From Schistosoma mansoni (lineage: Eukaryota > Platyhelminthes > Trematoda > Strigeidida > Schistosomatidae), in contig NC_031496.1 of the NCBI RefSeq assembly GCF_000237925.1, forward strand, positions 26,219,510-26,283,509: DNA of 64,000 bases, written 5' to 3'. The notes beneath the pieces are model-generated. The model saw nothing but the letters and a program-made list of their open reading frames with translations, ran no database searches and had not been told where the DNA came from. The position numbers and the translations under genes are program-made. Below, piece by piece: positions 35,486 through 56,959 of this stretch. Each line of letters opens with the position of its first letter. Positions within the stretch are counted from its first letter, which is position 1.

Positions 35486-38400
35486 TAACTCCGCCTGTAG
35501 CTCTTCTAGAGTTACTGCCGGTCCCAAGCCCGGGTAAAGGAGGAGGGTTGGGCATGGGGTTAGCGACCCCATCCCGTAGAAAAGCTAACTCGCTAAAAAA
35601 ACGCTAACCAGAAAAAATGATTCAAACCATTTAAACTCTGCCCTGGGAGTTGAAGGAATAATTATGACGTCTCATGATGAAAGCCAAAATTCTTCGGAAG
35701 TCACGAGACCGATGCACCTTCTAACAACCAGAGCAACACTCTTTATAGGTACATGGAACGTCCGGACAATGTGGGAGACAGGAAAGACCAGCCAAATAGC
35801 AATGGAAATGAGGAGATACAACTTGGCAGTACTCGGAATCAGCGAAACCCATTGGACACAAACTGGACAACAAAGGCTAGGTACAGGAGAGATGCTGCTG
35901 TACTCCGGTCACGAAGAGGAAAATGCTCCACACACTCAGGGAGTTGCTCTAATTCTGTCCAAAGAAGCCCGAAATGCACTTGTGGGATGGGAATCTCATG
36001 GACCCAGGATAATCAAAGCATCATTCAGAACAAAGAAGCAAGGGATCACAATGAACGTTATCCAATGTTATGCACCCATCAATGATAGCAACGACGATGA
36101 TAAAGATCAGTTCTATGAAAGGCTGCAATCAATTATAGCAAAGTGCTCACGAAAGGATCTCACCATCCTGATGGGAGATCTAAATGCTAAAGTTGGAGTG
36201 GACGACACAGGATATGACGATGTAATTGGACGACATGGACTAGGAAAGAGAAATGAAAATGGGGAGAGACTTGCAAACCTATGTGCATTCAACAAATTGG
36301 TTATAGGCGGCACAATATTCCCACACAAGCGCATACACAAAGCTACATGGATCTCACCGGACCACACCACAGAGAACCAGATAGATCACATCTGTATCAA
36401 CAAAAAATTCCGAAGATCAATGGAAGATGTGAGAACCCGGAGAGGAGCTGACATAGCTTCAGATCACCACCTGGTTGTGGCCAAGATGAGACTAAAGCTA
36501 AAGAAACACTGGACAACTGGACAAACAGCACTACAAAGGTTCAATACAGCCTTCCTTCGAGATACTGACAAGCTCCATGAATTCAAGATAACTTTCAACA
36601 ACAGCTTCCAAGCCTTACAGGATCTACTAAAAAAAGAAACTTCGATGGAGGACAACTGGAAAGAAATGAAAGAAGCACTAACTTCAACGTGTCAGGAGGT
36701 TCTTGGTTCTAAGAAGCATCATCATATGGAATGGATGTCTATGGGAACCCTGGACAAGATTCAAGAAAGAAAGAACAAGAAACTAGCAATTAACAACAGC
36801 CGAACACGAGCAGAGAAAGTCAAAGCGCAAGCAGACCACGCAGAAGCAAACAAGGAAGTGAAGAAAAGCATTAAGGCCGACAAGCAGAAATACATGGGAG
36901 GACTAGCAACGACGGCGGAAAAAGCCGCAAGAGAAGGGAATATGAGACAACTATATGATACGACGAAGAAATTGGCAGGGAGATATAACAAACCAGAGAG
37001 ACCAGTCAAGGACAAAGAAGGAAAGACAATCACTGAGATTCAAGAACAGAGGAAAAGATGGGCAGAATACTTCGAGGAACTGCTGAATAGACCAGCCCCA
37101 TTGAATCCACCGAACATCGAAGCAGCACACACTGACCTTCCTATAGATGTCACTCCACCAACGATCGAAGAAGTCAAGATGGCCATCAGACAAATCAAAA
37201 GTGGGAAGGCGGCAGGACCTGACAATATACCAGCAGAAGCACTGAAGTCAGACATTGAAATAACTGCAAACATGCTTCACCTTCTATTCAAGGATGTTTG
37301 GTAGACAGAACAAGTGCCAACGGACTGGAAAGAAGAACATCTCACCAAGATACCAAAGAAAGGAGATCTGAGCAAATGTGAGAACCACAGAGGCATCACA
37401 GTGTTGTCAGTATCAGGAAAAGTTTTCAACAGTGTTGCTGAACCGGATGAAAGACTCAGTAGACGCCCAACTTCGAAATCAGCAAACTGGATTCCTTAAG
37501 GATCGGTCGTGCACAGACCAAATTGTAACACTACAGATCATCGTGGAACAATCAGTTGAGTGGAATTCGTCACTATACATCAACTTTATTGACTATGAGA
37601 AGGCGTTTGACAATGTGGATAGGAGAACATTATGGAAACTTCTTCGACACTATGGAGTTCCTCAGAAGATTGTCAACATTATTCAGAACTCATACGACGG
37701 AATACAGTGCAAATTTGTGAATGGAGGACAGCTGACAGATGCATTTCCAGTAAGGACCGCATTCAGACAAGGTTGTCTACTCTCCCCCTTCCTCTTTCTC
37801 CTGGTGATTGACTAGATTATGAAGAATTCGACATCTGAAGGGAAATACGGAATACAATGGACTTCTCAGAATCAATTAGATGATTTGGACATCGCAGATG
37901 ACCTAGCCCTTCTCTCTCATACACACGAACAAATGCAGATGAACACAGCAAATGTAGCAGCAGCCTCCGCATCGATAGGCCTCCACATTCACAAAGGAAA
38001 AAGCAAGATTCTCAAATACAACACGGAGAATACCAACAAAACCAATCACACTTGGTGGAGAAACTCTGGAAGATGTGGAAACATTCACGTACCTGGGAAG
38101 CATCGTTGATAAAAAAGGAGGATCTGATGCAGATGTAAAGGCGAGGATTGGCAAAGCAAGGGCAGCATCTTTACAATTGAAGAACATATGGAACTCAAAA
38201 CAACTCTCAACCAATTTCAAGGTCAGAATCTTTAATACGAACGTCAAGACAGTCCTACTGTATGGAGCTGAAACGTGGAGAACTACTACGACCATCATCA
38301 GGAAGGTACAAGTATTTATAAACAGTTGTCTACGCAAAATACTCAACATCCATTGGCCGGATACCATCAGCAACAGCGTTTTATGGAAGAGGACAAACCA

Positions 38401-38687
38401 GCTTCCAGCTGAAGAGGAAATTAGGAAAAGACGTTGGAAGTGGATCGGACATACATTAAGGAAATCACCAATGTGCATCACGACTCAATCCCTAACTTGG
38501 AATCCGGAAAGGAAGCGGAAAAGAGGAAGGCCAAAGAACACACTACGCCGGGAAATAGAAGGAGATATGAAAAGGATGAATGTTAACTGGAAAGAACTGG
38601 AAAGGAAGGCTCAGGACAGAGTTGGATGGAGAATGCTGGTGAGCGGCCCATGCTCCTCGACGAGGGGTAACAGGCGTAAGTATGTAA
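35486..38687 (+). mobile_element. LINE family A (RTE-like, SR2/SR3 type), full length, broken
   Basis: The element is 3,202 bp and flanked by the 12-bp duplication GGTCTGGCATTT at 35474-35485 and 38688-38699. A short 5' UTR leads to an open frame at 35664-37304. It encodes an apurinic-type endonuclease with GTWNVRT, SETHW, CYAP, GDLNAKVG, NQIDHICIN and SDHHLVVAKM. A linker and the start of the reverse transcriptase follow (PKKGDLSKCENHRG). The RT continues in other frames with [27 protein letters not shown] and IADD as the catalytic box. The C-terminal region, METFTYLG to [10 protein letters not shown] and [12 protein letters not shown], lies at 38075-38701. At least two in-frame stops (37302 and 37813) and two frame changes (near 37430 and 38070) break it. 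The 3' end is a GTAA-type microsatellite, as in RTE elements. The copy is fairly young but cannot encode its whole protein. Confidence 0.93.
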
Positions 38688-38699
38688 GGTCTGGCATTT

Positions 38700-40863
38700 A
38701 GTTATTGTTATATTCTATCAGCTGAATAGTTTAATCACAATTCTCTAACTATCGCTTTTAAGACGTCGTTATCAGAAAACATTTCTTCCTCAAAGGATTT
38801 CATAGCATCAAATTTCCAACTTATCTAACTTGTATGATTGAATCGAATTGAAGGATTTCATAAAGGTTCGTAAAGTGCAACTGATGAACTTATTTGTCAG
38901 ATATAATGAGCTTAGCACGTTAATCAGTGATGCTTCATTGGTTTCGTGGACATTAGTATTTTTGGCTATACACATGGATTAAAATTGTCGCTGTCTATTT
39001 TGCTCTCTAGGGTCACTACGTTGTGTGTGTTACTGATGGCGACAGATTTAAGTAGTACGTATCATCAAACGAAAGTGAAATACCTGGCGGCAGAAGGTTA
39101 AGAAGATCGAAGAAAAGAGAACGAGGACAGAGAATGGCTGGTGAAGAAACGATAAAGTCTGAGACGATTGATTGACATTTTGCAAATGAAGTATTTACCG
39201 CATGGTTCCCAGATTTTACCAAGATATTCTATAATTTTGCGTTGAAATACATCCGACTGTCCCTACTTGTGCTCTCGTTTACTGCAACTACACTGATAAT
39301 GGTGAGTCTGTGGATGTAAATGAAGTTCGCAGTTTACTATGGTACTACACTTGAGAGTGCAAACCGATCCTAAAGTATAATCCCACTTTCTGAATGTTTA
39401 AAAGGCAAGTCGATCATTCTCCATTTCCTCATGAGTTCAGAAGCTGACTTTCTTCAGGATCTCCACCTGGAAGGATCACGTCCATATGTTGCAATACGTT
39501 CACCGCATTTTTTTTAGTAGAAGACTAACTTTTTATCAAGGAATTAGAAACTCATCTCCATAAATCGATATAACTAAACAAAATAGTAGAAACCACCTCT
39601 ACAAGCATTCATTTGAGTTCAAATTCAGTTTAATTCAGTCTTCGTCAATAAGAAAGACAAAACCACGTAAATATACTGAGGTAGAACTACTTTCACTTAT
39701 AAATATTATTACAGCAACTATTGGTTATTTTCAGATCTAAGAATATAATAGCCAACCGTAATTTGTGTAAACATTAGGTTGTTTACTAGTAATACAAATA
39801 ATGTTTGCGAATAAATAATCCACCATATTTTTTCAACTTAAACTGATAGTCCTATTTCAAAATACATAATAAAAGTGACATTTTATAAAGTAAGATTTGG
39901 TGCAACAGTCAGATAACTATACTGTGAAATTGGCAATGGAATGGTCAAACTATTATCTTTATATGGAGATTACTGGACAATCAAATAATACAAGGACCTA
40001 TATTTATTTTAAAAAATAACACTGATACAGCAAGGCGAAGTTATATTTTATTCAGTCCAACATACTGTTTCACTAAAGAATATGAAGTTTTACAACAGAA
40101 AGTAGCTAACTGTACAATACAAGTAAATTGGAAACAAAAAAAAAGTAAAAAACCTGAAACTCAGTCATTAATGTAAACAATCAAATTTCGAAAACAAAAT
40201 AAGAAGATAGCATACACACATTTATCAAATACATGAACTAAGTATTTTGACATCCGAATCAATAGGTTTGTGATGTATAAAAATTAGTAAAGGTAATTTC
40301 TACCGTTAAATTATTTTTCTTTTTTAACAACACTAGTGATCAGTCAAAGGAGCAATTGAGCAAAACAACTGAAAACTACTCATTTCTCCAGTTTGATTTT
40401 TCTAAATAACAATTAAACATGAGAAGAAGAAAAAGAAATGTACAATTATGGTAATAGCAATAACAATAGTAAAGTGGTACCCAATAGAATAGAATTGACA
40501 ACCAATGTATTGTGTATGCTTCTACGGCATGCAAAAAAATAGGACAAGCCTTTCGAATAACAAGACTTGTAAGTAGGAAAGTGAATAAAAGCTGTTTAGT
40601 AACTTAGAAACAAAAGATTCCAAAGAGTAGAGTTCACACTGATTTATCCAATCTGAATGATATAGGACGAAATACAACTGCTTTTTTCCACAAAAAGACA
40701 TGTATAAAGAAAATCTAAACTTTTCGACGCAGAAAGAGATTTTTTGAAAAACTGTGATAAATGACAGCAATGAACAGGGGACAGTAGTCATAAAGTCATT
40801 CACCTGACGCTTTAATTATAGTCTTAAAAGCAAAGAAATCGGAGATGCAGTATGTCAAGATTT
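38700..40863. other. Downstream flank and probable 3' UTR of PP1
   Basis: The part adjoining 40863 must include the PP1 3' UTR (minus strand). I could not choose a polyadenylation signal with confidence. 39.0-39.5 kb has a less AT-rich patch without recognisable coding. Confidence 0.45.
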
Positions 40864-50701
<9,838 letters not shown>

Positions 50702-53050
50702 TGTCTCACGAGAAAATCGAAACTATGTTGACAGTACCGCCAGGTTCTTTTAAATCACCAAATGATCATTGAAAAGGATTTTGCGAAGAATGAAATCGAA
50801 AATACATTTTATTTAGGGTATCTCTTTACGTGTAGTTAGGATCCTTATAAGCAGGTTCTAAAATTATACCCTGAAAGCATATGGTGTTTAATAGTAGTTT
50901 TGGATAGAAGACTAAAAGGACTGTTTTAGTACTTATTTGACACATCTCTCCTGAATGCGTCTAATGAATGTTCTGTAACAACGCGATGAAACTAAGAGTT
51001 TCAGCCATTGGTTTTTAACCCGGAAAACCTGTGTTTTGTCCCATACATTTGAGCTTCTTAAAAATCCAAGTGCTTACATACAGACAGTCCGTTAAGTTTA
51101 GATATCTTAGGTTCCTCACAATCTCACTGGACGAAGAGAGCTTAAACGGGGAGTTCTCAAAATTCCAATGGCTCTATGTCTTTGACACAGATGATAACCT
51201 AATTAGTGTTGCTGGATACACCCCCAGCAAAATGGGGTTGGTCTTCCTTTTTTACAAGGTAATATTTGGGTACTTCGTGCAGCTCATTTTGCATGGAAAC
51301 TAGTCAGATAATATTTCAAACCCCACGATACCTCGGAACTTTGAATTTCACAAATCACTCCACTGAATTCTCCGCCTGTATTATTTTTCAAGTATATGCT
51401 TTCCATACATTCGGTCTAGTGTTATAATTCTTCGCTAATGTAGCGTTCTAGGTCTCCTGGGTACAAGTGGAAGCTTGATTCGAAGCAAACACTTAACTTG
51501 CTAGAGAAATGTAATTGGCAAACAGTTTCTTGCCATTCGCATTGAAGTTAATGTCAAAGAAGTATGATCATTGTACTAATGCTTCAAAAGCCTGAACACA
51601 AAAACTCTACCGGATTGAAATGACGGAGGAAAAGTACCTGTAGTTATTATCACTGACTCACTTAAAATGGACTGGTTATTATCAGAGCGATCTGATTAAT
51701 CAACCGCTTTTGATTATTCAAATTCTGGATTGCTTCAGAGTATCTGCACAGTTTTAATTGTATGAAAGTTACTTTCAAGTCCATCAATTCAAAAGACGAT
51801 AATAGCCAATATCTTCCTTATTATAGCATAACAGGCGTTCAAAACAGAACAAAAGAGATATAATAAGGGTAGTTAAGGATGCTTTTCCCAAAAGTATATA
51901 AACGTAATGAAACACAACTATTAAAATGGGAAAAATATCACTATCAGTCAAGGGATAAGACCTTACAAAATGAAAAAGGTATACTAACTCCCTTCGTTCC
52001 AAAGATGAGCGATTAATGGTTATTAATACGAAATGTCCATAAACAAATGAAAGCATGCTTCAAAACCGGCCCCTTGAAAGAAGAACAATCAGTTCACAGA
52101 ACATCAACCAAAGTAAAGCAGTCAAGCGTGGTAAGTCTCATCAAGAAACGTTAAATAAAACGAGGATAAAACGGTTACTACAAACCCTACATTATCAAGA
52201 AGTTATTTAGGATTCAGAATTTTTAACCAATATGGCAGTGATAATTACAATCGAACCCAAAAGGAAAACAGATATACGAAGGTGCAAATAACAATAAAAG
52301 ATGCAGAACTATAAGAGACTACTCATTAGAATAAACATTGAGTGATTTTTTCCATATTCGCACATGTAAATACCAAAATCGGTTTTACACACAGATAAAC
52401 AACTCTAGGATACTGAGCTGGAGTTATGGCAAAAATGTCTTTGAAGATGACAGAGACGATTTATTAAGGTCTCGCGATCCCAGTCTTTTTCAAAAGTGTG
52501 CAGATTCCACAGTAGTCCAGAACTATTGTCACATAAGCCCAGGTAGCTAAGCAAAAGCTTCAACCACCTGACGTTAATATCAATGTGCTGACTCCTCTCT
52601 TTCCTCTCTAAAGTGTATACGGGTGTTCTTGGACGTCTATATGGGCATTTGTTCGAAACACCTTTCATTCCAGAGGTAATGCAACAATAAAACGGGATGA
52701 CTGTTCCCAGCCAGTGTAGCCGTTAATTTGAGCCATTTGTTGCTCAAGACAGATGTTATTATGTGTGCTAGATATCTCCAAAACACCCATAGCGTCGGGA
52801 GGTCTTAGATGATAGCAAATTCCGAACCTTTGTCGACCTATGAAAAGCTTATTCAAATATGAGTCTCTATAACTTTTCAACGTTGACATTTTGTCAATAA
52901 AATAATCTTTGAGGAATAGCCCAGTGTGTAGAAATTGGAATTTTTGGCATTTCATGACTGAAAGTAAGGCATTTCTTCAAAATGAGTAGATAAGCAGCCG
53001 AATTAAACAAATTTAATTTGAAATAATATAGATTAGCAGGCACAATATTA
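50702..53050. other. Upstream region of PP1
   Basis: It should hold the PP1 5' UTR and promoter. A pyrimidine-rich stretch ending in AG lies just before the ATG on the minus strand and could be a cis or spliced-leader acceptor. Two minus-strand open stretches at 52405-52955 are more coding-like than average but match nothing I know. Confidence 0.45.
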
Positions 53051-53297
53051 ACTTACTTACGCCTGTTACTCCAGATGGAGCTTAGGCCGCCGACCAGCAT
53101 TCGCCAACCCACTCTGTCCTTAGCCTTCCTTTCCAGTTCTATCCAATTGTTGTTCATTCTCTCATCATTCTTGTCACCATTTCTCGGCATAATGTGTTCT
53201 TTGGTCTTTCTCTTTTTCTTTGACCTCCGGGATTCTATGTGAGGGCTTGTCTTGTGATGCAGTTGGGTGATTTCTTCAATGTGTGTCCTATCCACTT
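53051..53297 (-). mobile_element. LINE family A, 5'-truncated 3' end
   Basis: Minus-strand reading gives [20 protein letters not shown] and the family 3' end with TTAC units at 53051-53060. It is truncated upstream at the point encoding the WIGHT region. No clear target-site duplication was found. Confidence 0.85.
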
Positions 53298-53635
53298 ACA
53301 GATTTGTCATGATGTGACTGCCTCATCTATAAGATCTTAACGTGGAAGTCACATTATTGTCTACATTGACTCATCAAATCGTAATCATCACAAACATATG
53401 ATAATGAACACACTTAGGCTGGAGATAGAACAATATATTTAATATGGATAAAAAAGATAAGTTACACAAGAATGACCACGCCTGAAAGGTTGAGCCATGC
53501 CATCCAATAAATTCAGACAATGTTCCCGAGTTCTTCATAATTAACCTGCTCTTCGTGTCAATGGTTGGATTAAGGTCGTTTCAGTAACTGTATGCTCGGC
53601 TTCAAAAGTCGTGTGGTTCGGGCCCAATGCCACTA

Positions 53636-55597
53636 TAGGCTTGCCTCGTGATTGAGTTTGGTGATTTCTATAGTGTATGCCCTATCAACTTCCTTCGTCT
53701 TTCCCTGATTTCGTCTTCATCTGAAAGCTGGTTTGTCCCCTCTCACACAAGGCTGTTGCTGGTAGTATACGGCCAATGGGTGTTGAGTATCTTGCTCAGA
53801 GAACTGTTTATGAATACTTGTACGGAATCCAGCCTGTTGATCGCGAAGTCGGACGTCTACTGCATCCGGTACAGCAACACTCTATTGAAAACGTTTCCTG
53901 GTACTGACAGCAAACTGATGCCTCTGTAATTCTCACATTTGAACAGATCTCCTTTCTTTCGAATCTTGATAAGGTATCCTTCTTTCCAGTTTGTCAGTGG
54001 CACTTGTTCTTCCTACCAAATCTTCCTCAATAGAATGTGGAGCATGTTCACACTTGCCTCTATATGTGACCTCAGTGCTTCAGCTGGTGTATTGTCAGGT
54101 CCTTCTGTTTTCCCATTCTTGATTTGTCCGATGGACAACTTGGTGGAGTAACATCTATAGGAACGCCTGTGTGTGCTTCTTCGATGTCCGGTGGATTCAA
54201 TGAGGCTGGTCTATTCAGTAGTTCCTCTGAGTGTTCCACACATCTCCTCTGTTCTTGAATCTCCGTGATTGTCTTGCCTTCTTTGTTCTTAATGATTCTC
54301 TCCGGTTTGCTATATCTCCCTGCTTGTTTCTTCGTTGTATCATATAGTTGTTTCATATTCCCTTCTCTTGCAGCTTTTTCCGCCGTCGTTGCTAGTTCTT
54401 CCATGTATTTATACGTGTCGGCTTTAATGCTCTGCTTCAGTTGCTTCTTTGCTTCTGTATATTCAGCTTGTGTCTTGACTTTCTCTGCTCTTGTTCGACT
54501 GTTGTTAATTGCTGTCTTCTTGTCCTTCCTTTCTTCAATCTTGTCCAGGGTTCCCATAGAAATCCACTCCTTATTATGATGCTTCTTGTGACCCATAACC
54601 TCCTGACATGTTGAAGTTAATGCTTCTTTGATCCCATTCCAGTTGTCCTCCATCATAGTTTCTTCTTTCAGTGGATGTGGTAAAACGTGGAAGCTGTTGT
54701 TTAGAGATATCTTGAATTCGAAGGAAGGTTGTATTGATTTTTCTTAATTCCGTTCGTCCAGTTGTCTAGTGCTTCTTTAGTTCCAGTTTCATCTTTACCA
54801 CAACCATGTGATGATCTGAAGCTGTAGCAGCTCCTCTCCTGGTTCTTACATCTTCCATTGTCCTCTGGAATTAGTTGTTGACTCAAATATGATCTATCTG
54901 GTTCTCTGTGGTGTGATCCGGCGAGATCTATGTAGCTTTATGTGTGCGTTTGCGTGGAAATATTGTGCCGTCCAGGACCAATTTTTTGAACGCATAAAGA
55001 TTTGAAAATCTCTTTCCATTTTCCTTTCTCTCAGTTTATGTCGTCCCATTTCATCTGCATATCTGGTGTTGTTCACTCCGACTTTGGCGTTTAAACCTCT
55101 CATCAGAATGGTGAGGTCAATTCTTAGGCACTTCGTTATGATTGATTGCAGCCTCTCATACGACTGATCTTTAATGTCGTCGTTGCTATTGTTGGTGGGT
55201 GCATAACGACAGTCGATAGCATTCATCGTGATCCCCTTCTTCTTTGTTTCCAATGATGCTTCGATGATTCAGGATCTATGAGATTCCCATCCTACAAGTA
55301 CACTTCGTGCTTCTCTGGGCAGCATTAGAGCAAATCCCTGAGTGCGTGCAGCATTCTCCTCTTCGTGACAGGAGTAAAGTAGCATCTCTCACGTATCTAT
55401 TCTTTGTTGTCCAGCTTCGTTGCAATGTGTTTCGCTGACTCCATATACTCCCACTTTCTATCCCCTCACTTCCGTTGCTATTTGACTGGTGTTCCAGTTC
55501 CCCCACATTGTCCGGACGTATAAAGAGTGTTGCTCTGGTTGTTAGAAAGGACATCAACCTCATGACTGTCGAAGAATCTCGGCTTTCAATCTACGTA
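53636..55597 (-). mobile_element. LINE family A copy with deleted RT core
   Basis: The minus strand runs from the 5' coding start near 55597 through endonuclease pieces (LRGLNAKVGVN, NQIDHI region), a long linker open at 54072-54656 and early RT (PERIIKNKEGKTITE). At about 53831 it jumps from NQQTGFR-like sequence to the C-terminal VFINS region, so the catalytic box is absent. The 3' end is also lost. Breakpoints differ from those of the 3.8-kb copy, so the two deletions are independent. Many stops are present. Confidence 0.87.
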
Positions 55598-56690
55598 ATA
55601 TTCTGTAAGTCGACTTACAGTGACGCCGAAAACAAAAACCGTACCGTTCTATGGTTTCCCTCTAGAACTTGTGCGAACGTGGTCTCCAAACGTTCAGCAC
55701 CCTTATCGATGCCTGAGTTTGTACACCACAAAATGTCGTAGGCACCCTGAATAACTCATTCAATAGACAGTGTAATTTATATCGGTAACAGTCTATTCAT
55801 ATATTTTTAGCCATTACCCCCATGCTTATATCGTCATGTATGCTTGATTACGTGTTACAGCCTACTCTATATTCCTCAAACTGGCTTAAATGGCTCAATG
55901 ATTCATTCGCCTACTTATATGTATGTGCTTCTTAAATCTCATTCATTCTCATTTTGTTCGTATTCTCGATGTACTTGTGGTCCAATGAACTGATCGTCGC
56001 TCTGTATTGCCTTTTGAAATTTATGAACGGCTAGGAGTTATCTAATAACGGTTATCACCATTACTGATGTACAAATCATGACTGCACGCGCAAACACTTA
56101 TTCTAACGTCATATCTTACCGCAATAATAAGTTATTTACTTATTAATTGATTCTGTTTTATTTTATTTTTATTACTCACTTGGTGATACATACATAGTTA
56201 TTTATTCTTGTTCTGCGTTAAAATATTTACGTATTCCTCATCTCCTTTATTTCTATTTCCTTAGTTGCTTCCTTTCCTCCTTCAAAATCTATTCAAAATT
56301 CTTGCCAATTACACAGAACCTGATTTATTATTACTACTATTATTATTATTCCCATCATATTATCAATATTTTATTTTCCTTTTCCTCCCTTTCTCAAACA
56401 CGGCATATGTAATGCTAACATTATTGAAAATTGTGTATTATTGCATTTTTGAAGAAACCTGAAATGGTTTCTTCACAGCACTTATGTACCCATAAGGTGT
56501 TTGTGAATAATAATAATAATCTCGAAAGCATTTCAATACTCTCTACTCAAAACGATTTTTTGCATTTTGTTAAGATATTATATTAAAAAATTCATACCCT
56601 CTGCCCTATTACCTTAAGCGTGATATCACTCTCACTGACCAGGCTCAAAGAGAAGTATTGTGCTCTGACCAAAACATGAAACCTACCGAA
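55598..56690. other. AT-rich spacer between LINEs
   Basis: Contains ATT runs (56327-56350) and no recognised feature. It ends where the inverted-repeat arm begins. Confidence 0.45.
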
Positions 56691-56959
56691 TTCTCTTAGT
56701 TGCTTTGAACTTACAACCTGAATAGTAGAAAAAGCTTGACGTTTCTTTTAGTTTAGTACTTACTGAGGGAGACACTGTGTTACCCTTGCCACTAATAACT
56801 GGTGTTTTAGTCCTTTACACTCAAATGGAACAAAACAAGGATTTTTTGTTACCGTACTTAGGGATGTTATCCTCTTATCACAGATCGTAGCCTAATCAAC
56901 AACAAAATAACCACTGTTTTCACGGTCGAAAACTTTTGTTAGGATTTACTTAACAACTT
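56691..56959 (+). repeat. Perfect inverted repeat, left arm
   Basis: These 269 bp are identical, base for base, to the reverse complement of 63732-64000. The arm starts ATTCTCTTAGTTGC and ends GGATTTACTTAACAACTT. I recognise no protein in it. The match may extend left only if the right arm continues beyond the window. Confidence 0.97.

Noticed and set aside
39016-39222. Open stretches in a less AT-rich patch downstream of PP1
   Set aside because: Short, overlapping on both strands, no domain or splice structure.
52405-52955. Two adjoining minus-strand open stretches (87 and 96 codons) upstream of PP1
   Set aside because: Different frames, no plausible intron joining them (only about 25 bp available) and no recognisable motif.
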